64,000 bases of DNA. Origin: Villigracilis sp024434165 (GTDB lineage: Bacteria > Chloroflexota > Anaerolineae > Anaerolineales > Villigracilaceae). The notes under the pieces were generated by a model. It was given only the letters and a program-made list of their open reading frames with translations, was not told the DNA's origin and searched no databases. A program made the position numbers and the translations under genes. How positions within the stretch are numbered: position 1 is the first letter of the stretch; each line of letters begins with the position of its first letter. Location of the stretch: positions 124,001 through 188,000 of the forward strand of contig SZPK01000012.1 in assembly GCA_030263665.1 (NCBI GenBank), written 5' to 3'. Below, piece after piece: positions 15,028 to 23,283 of the stretch.

Positions 15028-16734
15028 ATGCGAAAAAAACTCTTGGTTTTGCTTGGCTTTCACGCATGTTGGGGAGTGGTGCTTGCGTTGAGTATATCAA
15101 AGTACGGCTTGGGCGTTTCGACGGACGCCACCGCCTATATGTTCGCCGGCGTGAACTGGATCCGCGGGGACGGACTGATTGATTTCAGCGGCGGGGGCTA
15201 TGTTTTGTGGCCCCCGCTTTACCCGATGCTGATCGGCTTTCTGCATCTCACGGGTTTGAGTGCGTTTGCCGCCGCGCATGTGATTCAATTTGCAGCGTAT
15301 GCGCTCGCGGCTTATGCATCGTCGGCGCTTTTGCTGAAACTTTTTCCAGACGATTTTGCGTTTGCCTTTCTCGGCGCATTTTTGATCGCCGTCGCCCCGG
15401 TTTCGATCTCCACGTTTTTGATGGTGGGCACCGATTATCTTTTCATGCTTTTTCCCATCGCCGCCGCGCTCCTGCTTCAGCGATATTCTGAAAAAGGGGA
15501 TTGGGCGAGCCTGACCCTGCTCGGCTTGACCGCATCCCTTGCCATGCTCACCCGTTATATCGGATACGCGCTCGTTCTTTCCGCGCTGACGGCGGTTCTG
15601 TTCGCTTCGAGCGGACCGCCGCTGAAACGAATCCTGCGTGCCGCTTACGCAGGCATGTTTTCCCTCGTCCCGTTTTTGTGGATGCTCAATACCTGGCTTG
15701 CCACCAATGGGTTGCGCCGCCCGCCGCTTTCATTTAGCGAGTACGCCGCGCAATTCACCGCCGGCGTGATTGCCATGTTCACCGTCAACGTGCCGGATGC
15801 GGCAAATATCACGATGCTGCATCATTGGATGGTGTGGGGGTGGGTGGTTTTGGCGGCAATTCTGCTTTTCGTTCTCTCGCGGCGCGTGAAGGTCTTCACG
15901 CCAATGACCATATTCCTGTTTGGGTTCGGAATGATCTACACCGCCGCTTTGTTTGGCACCGCATTGATCGCGTACTTCAATCGCCTGTGGGGGCGCTTTC
16001 AACTGCCGGATTATGTGCCCGTGATCGTCCTGTTCCTGCTGGTCATCGGGCATGGGCTGCGTTATTTGAGGGAACGCCGCTCCGGTTGGTTTGTTCCGGC
16101 GGCGCTGCTGGGCGCCGGTTTCCTGCTGTTTATCAGCGTATTGCAGTTCAACCGGACGGTGCTGCTGCTGCGCGACGCCGTTCATGGAATCATCCCGGAG
16201 AACGGCGTCAACACGCAGGAAATGAACGAGAATTCGATCATCCGCTATTGGAAGGAAAATCCGCCGGAAGGGGCATATCGCCTGTTTGCAAATTACCCGG
16301 CGGCGGCGGCGTTCCATACCCGTCACAGTGCGCAAGCCTCGCCGCGAAAGACTCCGGTTTACGGTGATGAGGTCTACCCGTTGGAGGATTACATCGGCTA
16401 TCTATTTCCCGATGACCAGCCGGTTTATCTGCTGTGGATCGAGCCGAATGTTTACGAACATGTGTACCTGCCGCATGAACTTGCCCCCATCGCGGAGATT
16501 GAAGTGATCTTCGAAAACGAAGACGGCGGAATCTACCGTCTACACCCCGCCCGGCAGGCGTTCGCCTGCATGCAGGGAACGGAACGCCCATGCGCCCACG
16601 GCGAGCGGAAACCAGAACGTCACGGCGCGATAAAGGAGGGTGATGACCACCGCCTGGCTCCAGTTGACGTTCAGCGAACTCAGTGCAAGAGGCATGATGC
16701 CTTCGACGATGCCAATGCCGGACGGCGTGGGTGA
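15028..16734 (+). CDS. GT39-like multi-spanning membrane protein
   Basis: A 568-residue protein with about 11 helices over residues 1-380 and a soluble end. The early loop has D-A-T-A-Y and then W-P-P-L-Y-P, resembling the ArnT/PMT (GT39 or GT83) type of lipid-linked sugar transferases, where an aspartate in loop 1 is catalytic. The protein probably ended near G-G-I-Y-R-L-H-P (about 16547). The last ~60 residues are arginine- and histidine-rich and antisense to the next gene, so the natural stop seems to have been lost and the frame reads on. Confidence 0.7.
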   Translation: MRKKLLVLLGFHACWGVVLALSISKYGLGVSTDATAYMFAGVNWIRGDGLIDFSGGGYVLWPPLYPMLIGFLHLTGLSAFAAAHVIQFAAYALAAYASSALLLKLFPDDFAFAFLGAFLIAVAPVSISTFLMVGTDYLFMLFPIAAALLLQRYSEKGDWASLTLLGLTASLAMLTRYIGYALVLSALTAVLFASSGPPLKRILRAAYAGMFSLVPFLWMLNTWLATNGLRRPPLSFSEYAAQFTAGVIAMFTVNVPDAANITMLHHWMVWGWVVLAAILLFVLSRRVKVFTPMTIFLFGFGMIYTAALFGTALIAYFNRLWGRFQLPDYVPVIVLFLLVIGHGLRYLRERRSGWFVPAALLGAGFLLFISVLQFNRTVLLLRDAVHGIIPENGVNTQEMNENSIIRYWKENPPEGAYRLFANYPAAAAFHTRHSAQASPRKTPVYGDEVYPLEDYIGYLFPDDQPVYLLWIEPNVYEHVYLPHELAPIAEIEVIFENEDGGIYRLHPARQAFACMQGTERPCAHGERKPERHGAIKEGDDHRLAPVDVQRTQCKRHDAFDDANAGRRG

Positions 16735-17553
16735 AACGATGAGAAAAAGATACGCCATCGAAAACCCGGCAATAATGGTGCCAGCCGAAAAGGGCACCTC
16801 GAAGGAGAGAAACGCGCAGACCAGGATCAGCATCAGCAGTCCCTTGTCGAAGATGCCCCACAACACCGGGCGAATCAGGCTGGACGGTTTTTCCGTCAGT
16901 CCGGAAAAACCGTCCGCGATCTCGTGCGCGAATTCATGCGCGCGCGCTTCGCTGAGGTAATTTTCCCTGCGGAAAAGATGCACCACCCGGTTGACCCCGC
17001 GCGCCAGTTTTGCGAGCAGATTTCCGAGCTTCTCCGCAGACCGATACCCCGCATACAATACCGAGCCGTAAGTGACTGCGATCCCGAACAGGAAAAGCGA
17101 TGCCGAGATTTCCCCCGCGTTCAAATCGTTGCGGCGGACAAGGACGACCAGCCCCAGGGCGAGGATGACGAGGAACGCCGCCTGGTCGAGCAGGAGGAAC
17201 AACGCCGCCGCCACCGTAACCTTGCCAGCGGGGTGCCCGCGCCGCCGGGCTTCGGCTGCGAAGAGCGCAACCCCGCCCGCCCCGGCGGTGGGCGCCACCA
17301 CATTGATAAAGTTCGCCGCCGCGGCGATGCGGCTGAGGGTCAGCACGTTTTCATGGACGCCGAGCAGGTGAAAAATGGATTGGTACATCCGTCCGCTGGC
17401 GACGAACCAGATGATTTGAATCAAAAGCGCGAGCAGGAAGAATCCCAAATGCGCCTTTTGCAGGGTGAGGAGAATGGTCTCCAGTTCGCTGAAACTGAGC
17501 GCCACCACGATTGCGCCCAGGAACAGAACCACCACGGCAAAAAGTTTCTTCAT
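16540..17553 (-). CDS. YbhN / lysylphosphatidylglycerol synthase-type membrane protein
   Basis: A 337-residue protein with about eight helices, of the flippase-like domain family found in MprF and YbhN. Characteristic are V-A-P-T-A-G-A-G-G-V-A-L-F near residue 85 and P-T-P-S-G-I-G-I-V-E-G near 280. There is no synthase domain, so aminoacyl-lipid synthesis is not expected; lipid or polyprenyl-carrier translocation is the usual guess. The longer reading from 17682 adds a non-hydrophobic tail, so M-K-K-L at 17553 with AAGGAAA upstream is preferred. It converges with and overlaps the GT39-like gene by 195 bp. Confidence 0.8.
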   Translation of the reverse strand: MKKLFAVVVLFLGAIVVALSFSELETILLTLQKAHLGFFLLALLIQIIWFVASGRMYQSIFHLLGVHENVLTLSRIAAAANFINVVAPTAGAGGVALFAAEARRRGHPAGKVTVAAALFLLLDQAAFLVILALGLVVLVRRNDLNAGEISASLFLFGIAVTYGSVLYAGYRSAEKLGNLLAKLARGVNRVVHLFRRENYLSEARAHEFAHEIADGFSGLTEKPSSLIRPVLWGIFDKGLLMLILVCAFLSFEVPFSAGTIIAGFSMAYLFLIVSPTPSGIGIVEGIMPLALSSLNVNWSQAVVITLLYRAVTFWFPLAVGAWAFRSLHAGERLPGGV

Positions 17554-17732
17554 TTCGACAGGTTTTCCTTTGTTGGCTCGATGTTTTGTTTTCTCCTGTA
17601 AAGACAGGGGATGGGGGATTCGGCTTCCGCGCCGGGTCGAGGAAAACGGATCCACTTCGCAGTTTGCATTGTAACAAAACATCCGGCAGCCTGCATTTCT
17701 CGTCCTCTGAAGGGGACATTTCTACTTTGGGC

Positions 17733-17850
17733 TAAGTAGTCGGTCGAAATAAATTTTACAAAAATACGCTCCCGGCGGCGTCCCCGCCGCCGAGGACGGC
17801 GGCATGAGCAGGAATTTGTTTTCTAAAAAAAACTTATGACCGACTACTTA
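17733..17850. mobile_element. MITE-like element with 13-bp terminal inverted repeats
   Basis: TAAGTAGTCGGTC at 17733-17745 is repeated inverted at 17838-17850, with weaker similarity continuing about 12 bases inward on both sides (ATAA-TTTT). A GC-rich centre, ggcggcgtccccgccgcc, forms its own hairpin. At 118 bp with no gene inside, it has the build of a miniature inverted-repeat element. No target duplication is obvious. Confidence 0.55.
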
Positions 17851-17868
17851 ACACTGCATTTCAGGCTA

Positions 17869-17897
17869 TTGACAAACTTCATTCACTGAATTATGAT
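17869..17897 (+). promoter_or_regulatory. Sigma-70 promoter of the Rrf2 gene
   Basis: A perfect TTGACA (17869-17874) and TATGAT (17892-17897) are separated by 17 bp, 44 bp upstream of the start codon. This is the best promoter in the window. Confidence 0.85.
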
Positions 17898-17905
17898 GAA
17901 AACGA

Positions 17906-17916
17906 ATAAAGTCTAT
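17906..17916. promoter_or_regulatory. Candidate Rrf2 operator 1
   Basis: ATAAAGTCTAT lies at the expected transcription start of the Rrf2 gene. Its exact reverse complement occurs upstream of the TauE-type gene at 18453-18463. The motif is nearly self-complementary (8 of 11 positions). Autorepression by the Rrf2 protein is inferred. Confidence 0.45.
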
Positions 17917-17941
17917 TTTTCCAGTAGGAGTTATATAGGAA

Positions 17942-18400
17942 ATGCGGCTATCCAAGCGCGGCGAATATGGACTGCGAGCCATGATCGCACTGGCAGAACC
18001 CGCCGAAACGGGCAATGCCCCACATATGATGCAGATCAAGGAGATCGCCCAGCGCGAACACATCTCTGCCAAATTCCTGGAGCAAATTCTGCTGGCGCTC
18101 AAGAACAATGGTCTGCTGCACAGCAAGATGGGAGTCGGAGGCGGGTATTACCTGGCAAAGCCCGCCAAAGAAATCACACTGGGGCAGATCTTCCGCGTGC
18201 TGGATGGACCTGTGGCTCCCGTGAAGTGCGTCAGCCAGATGGCGTACGAACCATGCGGCTGCCCAGACGAGGAGACATGCGGCTTGCGCCTGGTGATGGG
18301 CGACGTGCGCAACGCCATTGCAGGCATCCTCGATCACACCTCGCTGGCGGATGTGACCAGCCGCCAAAACGCGATCCGCAAAAAACTTGGCGTGAAGTAG
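17942..18400 (+). CDS. Rrf2 family transcriptional regulator with a cysteine cluster
   Basis: A 152-residue winged-helix regulator beginning M-R-L-S-K-R-G-E-Y-G-L-R-A, the typical Rrf2 start. The wing reads K-M-G-V-G-G-G-Y-Y-L-A, and four cysteines follow (C-V-S ... P-C-G-C-P ... C-G), similar to the Fe-S or redox-sensing loop of IscR/NsrR and the sulfur-sensing loop of CymR relatives. The next gene is a TauE/SafE exporter, so sulfite, sulfide or cysteine status is a plausible signal. The TAGGA ribosome site is weak. A terminator separates the two genes, but both leaders share an 11-bp motif. Confidence 0.9.
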   Translation: MRLSKRGEYGLRAMIALAEPAETGNAPHMMQIKEIAQREHISAKFLEQILLALKNNGLLHSKMGVGGGYYLAKPAKEITLGQIFRVLDGPVAPVKCVSQMAYEPCGCPDEETCGLRLVMGDVRNAIAGILDHTSLADVTSRQNAIRKKLGVK

Positions 18401-18428
18401 AAACGCGCGATGGGTGCCGCGTTTTTAT
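18401..18428 (+). terminator. Terminator of the Rrf2 gene
   Basis: The stem AAACGCG/CGCGTTT starts right after the stop codon and is followed by TTTTTATTT. Confidence 0.75.
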
Positions 18429-18452
18429 TTCGACGAAAAGCCTACTTGTATT

Positions 18453-18463
18453 ATAGACTTTAT
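18453..18463. promoter_or_regulatory. Candidate Rrf2 operator 2, before the TauE-type gene
   Basis: ATAGACTTTAT is the reverse complement of the element at 17906. It sits 47 bp upstream of the exporter start, in the AT-rich stretch that should hold its promoter. Confidence 0.45.
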
Positions 18464-18509
18464 GATATTTTGACATTTCAGAGTAATCAACACAGAAAAG
18501 GAGTCATAT

Positions 18510-19265
18510 ATGGAACTGTCAATTCTTATGTATGTGCTGGTGGGCTTTCTAGCCCAAATGATAGACGGCGCGCTAGGTATGGCGTACGGCGTCAGTTCGA
18601 ACACCTTTCTTTTGAGTCTCGGCATTCCCCCTGCCGCCGCATCTGCCAGTGTGCACATGGCGGAGGTGGTGACCACCGGCGTTTCAGGCGCCTCGCACTG
18701 GAAGTTGGGCAACGTGGATTGGAAACTCGTTCGGCGTTTGCTCATTCCGGGGGTCATCGGGGGCGCGGCAGGCGCTTACCTGCTGACATCCATTGACGGC
18801 AACATCATCAAGCCTTACATCGCTGTGTATCTGCTCGTCATGGGCGGTGTAATCGTCTACAAGGCGTTCACGCTCCAGCCGCGCAACAAGCCCGACGGCT
18901 ATCATGGACCACGCGTGAGCCTGCTTGGTTTGCTCGGTGGATTCTGCGATGCCATTGGCGGCGGCGGTTGGGGACCGGTCGTCACTTCTACACTGGTGGC
19001 GCGCGGGAAAAATCCGCGCATGACAATCGGTTCGGTAAACTTCTCGGAGTTCTTTGTCACCCTGATCCAGTCCATTTTGTTTGTGTTGACACTGACATTT
19101 GGGGAGTATTGGCAGATCATCCTGGGACTCTTGATAGGCGGGGTTGCCGCCGCACCGATTGCCGCAAAGGCGGCGCAAAAACTGCCCATGAAAGCCCTGA
19201 TGATATTTGTGGGAGTTTTGATCATCGCGCTCAGCATTCGGACCCTGATTCTGGCGTTGAGTTAG
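18510..19265 (+). CDS. TauE/SafE family anion exporter
   Basis: A 251-residue membrane protein with about eight helices and the duplicated family motif: G-F-L-A-Q-M-I-D-G-A-L-G-M-A-Y-G near the start and G-G-F-C-D-A-I-G-G-G-G-W-G-P-V near residue 150. The family exports sulfite, sulfoacetate or related organosulfur anions. AAAGGAG lies 8 bases before the ATG. Its neighbour is an Rrf2 regulator with a shared operator-like site, which supports a sulfur-stress role. Confidence 0.88.
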   Translation: MELSILMYVLVGFLAQMIDGALGMAYGVSSNTFLLSLGIPPAAASASVHMAEVVTTGVSGASHWKLGNVDWKLVRRLLIPGVIGGAAGAYLLTSIDGNIIKPYIAVYLLVMGGVIVYKAFTLQPRNKPDGYHGPRVSLLGLLGGFCDAIGGGGWGPVVTSTLVARGKNPRMTIGSVNFSEFFVTLIQSILFVLTLTFGEYWQIILGLLIGGVAAAPIAAKAAQKLPMKALMIFVGVLIIALSIRTLILALS

Positions 19266-19359
19266 CGTGGTTGTGCAGGTGAGCAGGTGCACAAGCAGCA
19301 GTCAAACATGGCTGCCTGTGTACCTGTTTCCCTGTGTACCTATTCCCCTGTTTACGTCC

Positions 19360-20058
19360 TCACCAAATTCCCGGCATCAAACGATACCTCGTCTTTTGCG
19401 CGTACTCTTTGTAGCCGGGCAGTTCTTCCTGCAGGGTTTTATCTTCCAACGCCGTGCGGGCGATCATTACGACTCCAAGCAGGAGGGTGGGAATCCATGC
19501 CCAGAGCGAATCCAACAACAGGGGGATGAAAAGATAGCCCAACATGCCGCCCGCGTAGCCGGGATGGCGCACGATGCGATAGGGACCCGTGCTGACCACG
19601 TGATGTCCGCGTTCGGTTTGGATGCGCACCGTGCCGGAGAAGAAGCGGTTCTCGATCAGCGCCCACGAGGAAAAACCATAACCGAGGATGATGCCGGTTA
19701 GCGCAACCAGACTCACAGTCAGGTTTGAAGCGGGGGACCAGCCAAAGAGTCTATCCAGCCCGGCGACGGTCAAAATCAGAAGGGAGCCGAGTCCCAGCAG
19801 CGGGGCGAGGATTTTATCCCACGATTTCGTATCCTTTGCATCCATGAAGCGGGCGCGTTCCCTGATCAGGTCGGGGTGACGCTGACCGGCAAGCACGCGG
19901 CTGATGACGAACGCGAGGATGCTTGCAACGGCGTACGCCCATGCCTGCCACCAGCCCCATTGACCGGAAATGAGCATCGGAAGGAACGGCGCAACGACCA
20001 CGATGAGGAGCATCTGGATCACGACGCGCAGTGTGAAGGTTCGCTTGGTTTCAGACAT
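19360..20058 (-). CDS. Isoprenylcysteine carboxyl methyltransferase family membrane protein
   Basis: A 232-residue protein with about five helices. The C-terminal catalytic signature of the ICMT/PEMT family is present: G-P-Y-R-I-V-R-H-P-G-Y-A-G, followed by A-L-E-D-K-T-L and P-G-Y-K-E-Y. Bacterial members probably methylate lipids or small hydrophobic molecules with SAM; the substrate is unknown. M-S-E-T-K at 20058 has GGAGGG 5 bases upstream and is preferred to the longer reading. The start lies 46 bp from the divergent NfeD gene. The 94 bp behind the stop hold only low-complexity gtgtacctg-type text. Confidence 0.8.
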   Translation of the reverse strand: MSETKRTFTLRVVIQMLLIVVVAPFLPMLISGQWGWWQAWAYAVASILAFVISRVLAGQRHPDLIRERARFMDAKDTKSWDKILAPLLGLGSLLILTVAGLDRLFGWSPASNLTVSLVALTGIILGYGFSSWALIENRFFSGTVRIQTERGHHVVSTGPYRIVRHPGYAGGMLGYLFIPLLLDSLWAWIPTLLLGVVMIARTALEDKTLQEELPGYKEYAQKTRYRLMPGIW

Positions 20059-20104
20059 AATGCCCTCCATAACCATTATAATAATTCGAGAAATGGATGC
20101 AACC

Positions 20105-21409
20105 ATGAAAACCAGACGCCTTCTCCTCTTGTTGTTGGCTGCCTTTGCGTCGGCTCAGGCGGTCCTTGCCCAAAGCCGCGAGCCGGCCGCCGTCGTGCTG
20201 ACGGCGGATGGTCCCATCATGCCGCCGATGCTGGAATACATCACACGCGGAATCGAAACGGCAGAGCGGCGCAATGCGGAGGTGTTGATCATCCAACTCA
20301 ACACGCCCGGCGGAAGTGTGGATGCGATGCTGAAGATCATCGCGGAGATCCGCGCAAGCAGTGTGCCGGTGGTGGTGTACGTGGCGCCGAGAAATGCAAT
20401 CGCCGGGAGCGCGGGCGCGATGATCACGATGGCGGGGCACGCCTCTGCCATGGCGCCGGAGACTTCCATCGGCGCATCCAGCCCCATCAGCAGTTCGGGC
20501 GAGAACCTGAATACAACCGCCGATGTGAAAACCAAAGAGATCATCAAGGCTTCCATCCGCTCGTTCGTCACGCCGCGCGGCGAGGAGGCGTGGAAACTTG
20601 CCGAAGCGATGATTGACGAAGCCAAAGCCGCCACTGCCGATGAAGCCCTGGATGCCAAATTAATTGATTTCATCGCCGACGACCTCGAAGACCTGCTGCA
20701 GCTGCTGGACGGTTTCAGCGTCCAAATGGGGGACGGCGCGCGAACGCTCGAAACGACGGGCTTGGAAATTCAGGCTTTGGAGATGAGTTTTATCGAGCAA
20801 CTCCTGCTCATGCTCACCGACCCGAACATCGCCTTCCTCCTGCTCGCCATCGGTGTGCAGGCGGTGCTGATCGAACTCTCCAGCCCCGGCGGATGGGTGG
20901 CGGGTTTCATCGGCGCGGTGTGCATCACGCTGGCGGTGTACGGCTTGGGTGTGCTGCCGGTCAACTGGTTTGGAATCATCTTCCTCCTCATTGCCTTTGT
21001 GCTGTTTGTCCTCGACATCAAAGCGCCCACGCACGGCGCGCTGACAACGGCAGGCGTGGCATCCTTCATCATCGGCGCGCTGGTGCTGTTCAACTCGCCC
21101 GGCACGCCGGACTTCCAGCGCGTGTCGGTTCCGCTCGTGGTCGGCACGGGCATCTTCCTCGGCTTGCTGTTCTTCGGCATTCTGATGATTGCCCTGCGCG
21201 CGCAGCACAAACCGGCACAAATGGGGGGCGAATCCTACGTTGGGCAGGTGGGAACAGCCCACTCGTTCAGCGGCGATGCGGGACAGGTTCAGGTGGGCGC
21301 GGAGTTGTGGAGCGCAGAAAAAGCCCCCGATTCGGAACCCATCGGTAAGGGTGATAAAATCGAGGTCGTCGAAGTTCGAGGATTGAGATTAATTGTCAAG
21401 AAAAAGTAG
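20105..21409 (+). CDS. nfeD: NfeD family membrane-bound serine protease
   Basis: A 434-residue protein. A signal peptide at 1-22 is followed by a ClpP-class domain (I-I-Q-L-N-T-P-G-G-S-V; catalytic serine in I-A-G-S-A-G-A-M-I, about residue 105), then about four helices (240-375) and a C-terminal NfeD OB-fold ending K-G-D-K-I-E-V-V-E-V-R-G-L-R-L-I-V. The family cleaves stomatin-like proteins and affects membrane quality. No stomatin/SPFH gene follows; lipA starts after 34 bp. The ATG at 20105 gives a clean signal peptide (M-K-T-R-R-L-L-L). Confidence 0.88.
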   Translation: MKTRRLLLLLLAAFASAQAVLAQSREPAAVVLTADGPIMPPMLEYITRGIETAERRNAEVLIIQLNTPGGSVDAMLKIIAEIRASSVPVVVYVAPRNAIAGSAGAMITMAGHASAMAPETSIGASSPISSSGENLNTTADVKTKEIIKASIRSFVTPRGEEAWKLAEAMIDEAKAATADEALDAKLIDFIADDLEDLLQLLDGFSVQMGDGARTLETTGLEIQALEMSFIEQLLLMLTDPNIAFLLLAIGVQAVLIELSSPGGWVAGFIGAVCITLAVYGLGVLPVNWFGIIFLLIAFVLFVLDIKAPTHGALTTAGVASFIIGALVLFNSPGTPDFQRVSVPLVVGTGIFLGLLFFGILMIALRAQHKPAQMGGESYVGQVGTAHSFSGDAGQVQVGAELWSAEKAPDSEPIGKGDKIEVVEVRGLRLIVKKK

Positions 21410-21432
21410 CGCAGGATTAATCTTGCGCTGCG
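21409..21432. repeat. Palindrome in the lipA leader
   Basis: AGCGCA-g-GATTAATC-t-TGCGCT forms a short hairpin between nfeD and lipA. In frame it reads S-A-G-L-I-L-R-C-A-K-D, a stretch that makes lipA look longer than it is. It is the kind of REP-like sequence found between genes. Confidence 0.6.
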
Positions 21433-21443
21433 CAAAGGACCTT

Positions 21444-22391
21444 ATGACTGCCACACCCACCCGAGACCGAGTCTCCCCGCAAGCGGATGCGCGTCCGCTC
21501 CGCCGACCGGATTGGATCAAAGTGCGCGCGCCCTCCGGCGAGACCTACGAATGGCTGCAAAGCCTGATGCGCAAGAAAGAACTGCATACTGTTTGTGAAG
21601 AGGCGATGTGCCCCAACCTCGGCGAATGCTGGGGAAGCGGAACCGCCACGTTTTTGATGCTGGGCGATGTGTGCACGCGCACCTGCGCCTTCTGCGACAT
21701 CAAACACGGCAAGCCTGCCCTGCTGGATTGGGGCGAAGCCGAGCGCGTGGCGCAAGCCGTGAAAGCCATGAACCTGAAACACGCGGTTATTACATCTGTT
21801 AACCGTGACGAGAGGCGGGATGGCGGCGCTCCGATTTTTGCGATGGTAATTCGGAGAATTAGAGAATTGCTGCCGGGCTGTTCCATCGAAGTGCTGATTC
21901 CCGATTTCAAGGGCAGCATCGAAGCCTTGAAGATCGTCATGGATGCGCGTCCCGAAATTTTGAACCATAATGTAGAGACCGTGCCGCGGCTCTTCAAGCA
22001 GGTCCAGCCGCAGGACAATTACGAGTGGGCGGCAGCGACCCTTTCCAACGCCAAGAAACTCGACCCCGATGTGCTGACCAAATCGGGCATCATGGTGGGC
22101 TTGGGAGAGACCATGGACGAGGTCAAAGCCGTGATGCGCGACCAGCGCAGTTGGGGGGTGGATATTCTCACCATCGGTCAGTACCTCCAGCCGAGCAAGA
22201 AGCACATGCCCATGGATCGTTACTACACCATGGAAGAATTTGCCGAACTGCGCGAATACGGCTATTCGATTGGATTCAAGTGGGTGGAGTCGAACCCGCT
22301 GGTGCGGTCGTCCTATCACGCCGCGGAACAGGTGCGGGCGTTGAGTGTGGTGCATCGCAAGTTGTATGGGGAAAGTGTCAGTAATCAGTGA
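21444..22391 (+). CDS. lipA: Lipoyl synthase
   Basis: A 315-residue radical-SAM enzyme that inserts two sulfurs into protein-bound octanoyl groups to form lipoate. Both [4Fe-4S] clusters are bound: C51-x4-C56-x5-C62 (auxiliary cluster) and C77-x3-C81-x2-C84 (radical SAM). The motifs S-V-N-R-D-E, H-N-V-E-T-V and K-S-G-I-M-V-G-L-G-E are present, as is the C-terminal R-S-S-Y-H-A-A-E. The start is M-T-A-T with AAAGGAC 7 bases before. The last residues (S-V-S-N-Q) run into a cagtaatcagtgaccag repeat, which may have replaced the original end. No lipB is adjacent. Confidence 0.95.
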   Translation: MTATPTRDRVSPQADARPLRRPDWIKVRAPSGETYEWLQSLMRKKELHTVCEEAMCPNLGECWGSGTATFLMLGDVCTRTCAFCDIKHGKPALLDWGEAERVAQAVKAMNLKHAVITSVNRDERRDGGAPIFAMVIRRIRELLPGCSIEVLIPDFKGSIEALKIVMDARPEILNHNVETVPRLFKQVQPQDNYEWAAATLSNAKKLDPDVLTKSGIMVGLGETMDEVKAVMRDQRSWGVDILTIGQYLQPSKKHMPMDRYYTMEEFAELREYGYSIGFKWVESNPLVRSSYHAAEQVRALSVVHRKLYGESVSNQ

Positions 22392-22433
22392 CCAGTTTGC
22401 CTCGCTGCTTTAATTGTATGAACTCGAAAGCCA

Positions 22434-23234
22434 ATGACTACCGATGAACTGACCAGTCAATTCCCAACCTTTCAGCGCGAACTCAAATCCTTCGTCCTGC
22501 GCCTCACCGCCAGCATGCAGGATGCGGAGGACATTGTTCAGGAAACGTATCTCAAGGCACAATCGAAGATCGATTCGTTTCGCGGCGACTCGTCGTTGAA
22601 GACCTGGGTGTTCAGCATCGCCTCGAATCTTGCCAAAGACCTGCTTCGCTCCAAAAAACGCTGGCCCGAAACCGTGACGGACATTTGCCGGGAGGAGACA
22701 CTCAGCAACAGGGAATTTCTCCAGGAAGCCATGCACATCCGCGAAACGTCGCCGCAGGGGAATTTCGAAATCCGGGAGCATATCGCCTTCTGTTTTACGT
22801 GCATCGCCAAGTCGCTGCCGCTGGAGGGACATCTCGTCATTTTGTTGAAGGAAGTGTACGATTTCAAAGTGAAGGAAGTCGCCCAGATCCTGCAGCTCTC
22901 CGAAGCCATGGTGAAATATCACCTGCACGTCAGCCGCAACAAGATGATGGACATCTTCGACGGGCGCTGTTCGCTGATCAACAAGCAGGGCATCTGTCAC
23001 CAATGCACCGAGTTGAACGGACTCTTCAACCCGAAGCAAAAAGCGCAGGAGGAACTGATCAAGCTCGAGATGGTGCGCGCGGCGGAAACTCGAAGCCGGG
23101 ACGAGTTGTTCGACCTGCGGATGAACATCCTGCGGGAACTCGATCCGTTTACGTCGGGGGCGGCGGAATTGCAGTTGCATCATTTGGAACACAATCGGCA
23201 GGTAATGGAAAAGTATTTGGGGGAAAACGAATAA
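22434..23234 (+). CDS. ECF-like sigma factor with a C-terminal cysteine module
   Basis: A 266-residue sigma-70 family protein. Region 2 spans about 15-80 (D-A-E-D-I-V-Q-E-T-Y-L-K-A and W-V-F-S-I-A-S-N) and region 4 about 115-165 (V-K-E-V-A-Q-I-L-Q-L-S-E-A-M-V-K-Y-H-L-H). It is followed by about 95 extra residues that begin C-S-L-I-N-K-Q-G-I-C-H-Q-C, a C-x8-C-x2-C cluster that could bind metal or sense redox. No anti-sigma gene follows; instead two small genes (SRPBCC and an uncharacterised protein) lie in the same direction, likely one operon. Confidence 0.85.
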   Translation: MTTDELTSQFPTFQRELKSFVLRLTASMQDAEDIVQETYLKAQSKIDSFRGDSSLKTWVFSIASNLAKDLLRSKKRWPETVTDICREETLSNREFLQEAMHIRETSPQGNFEIREHIAFCFTCIAKSLPLEGHLVILLKEVYDFKVKEVAQILQLSEAMVKYHLHVSRNKMMDIFDGRCSLINKQGICHQCTELNGLFNPKQKAQEELIKLEMVRAAETRSRDELFDLRMNILRELDPFTSGAAELQLHHLEHNRQVMEKYLGENE

Positions 23235-23283
23235 CTATCGTTTTCAAATCTCCAATCGTCTAAATAAGAAAGGAGATTTAAAG

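Noticed and set aside
21393..21443. Extended N-terminus of LipA
   Set aside because: The extra residues translate a palindromic repeat; the ribosome site and family start support 21444.
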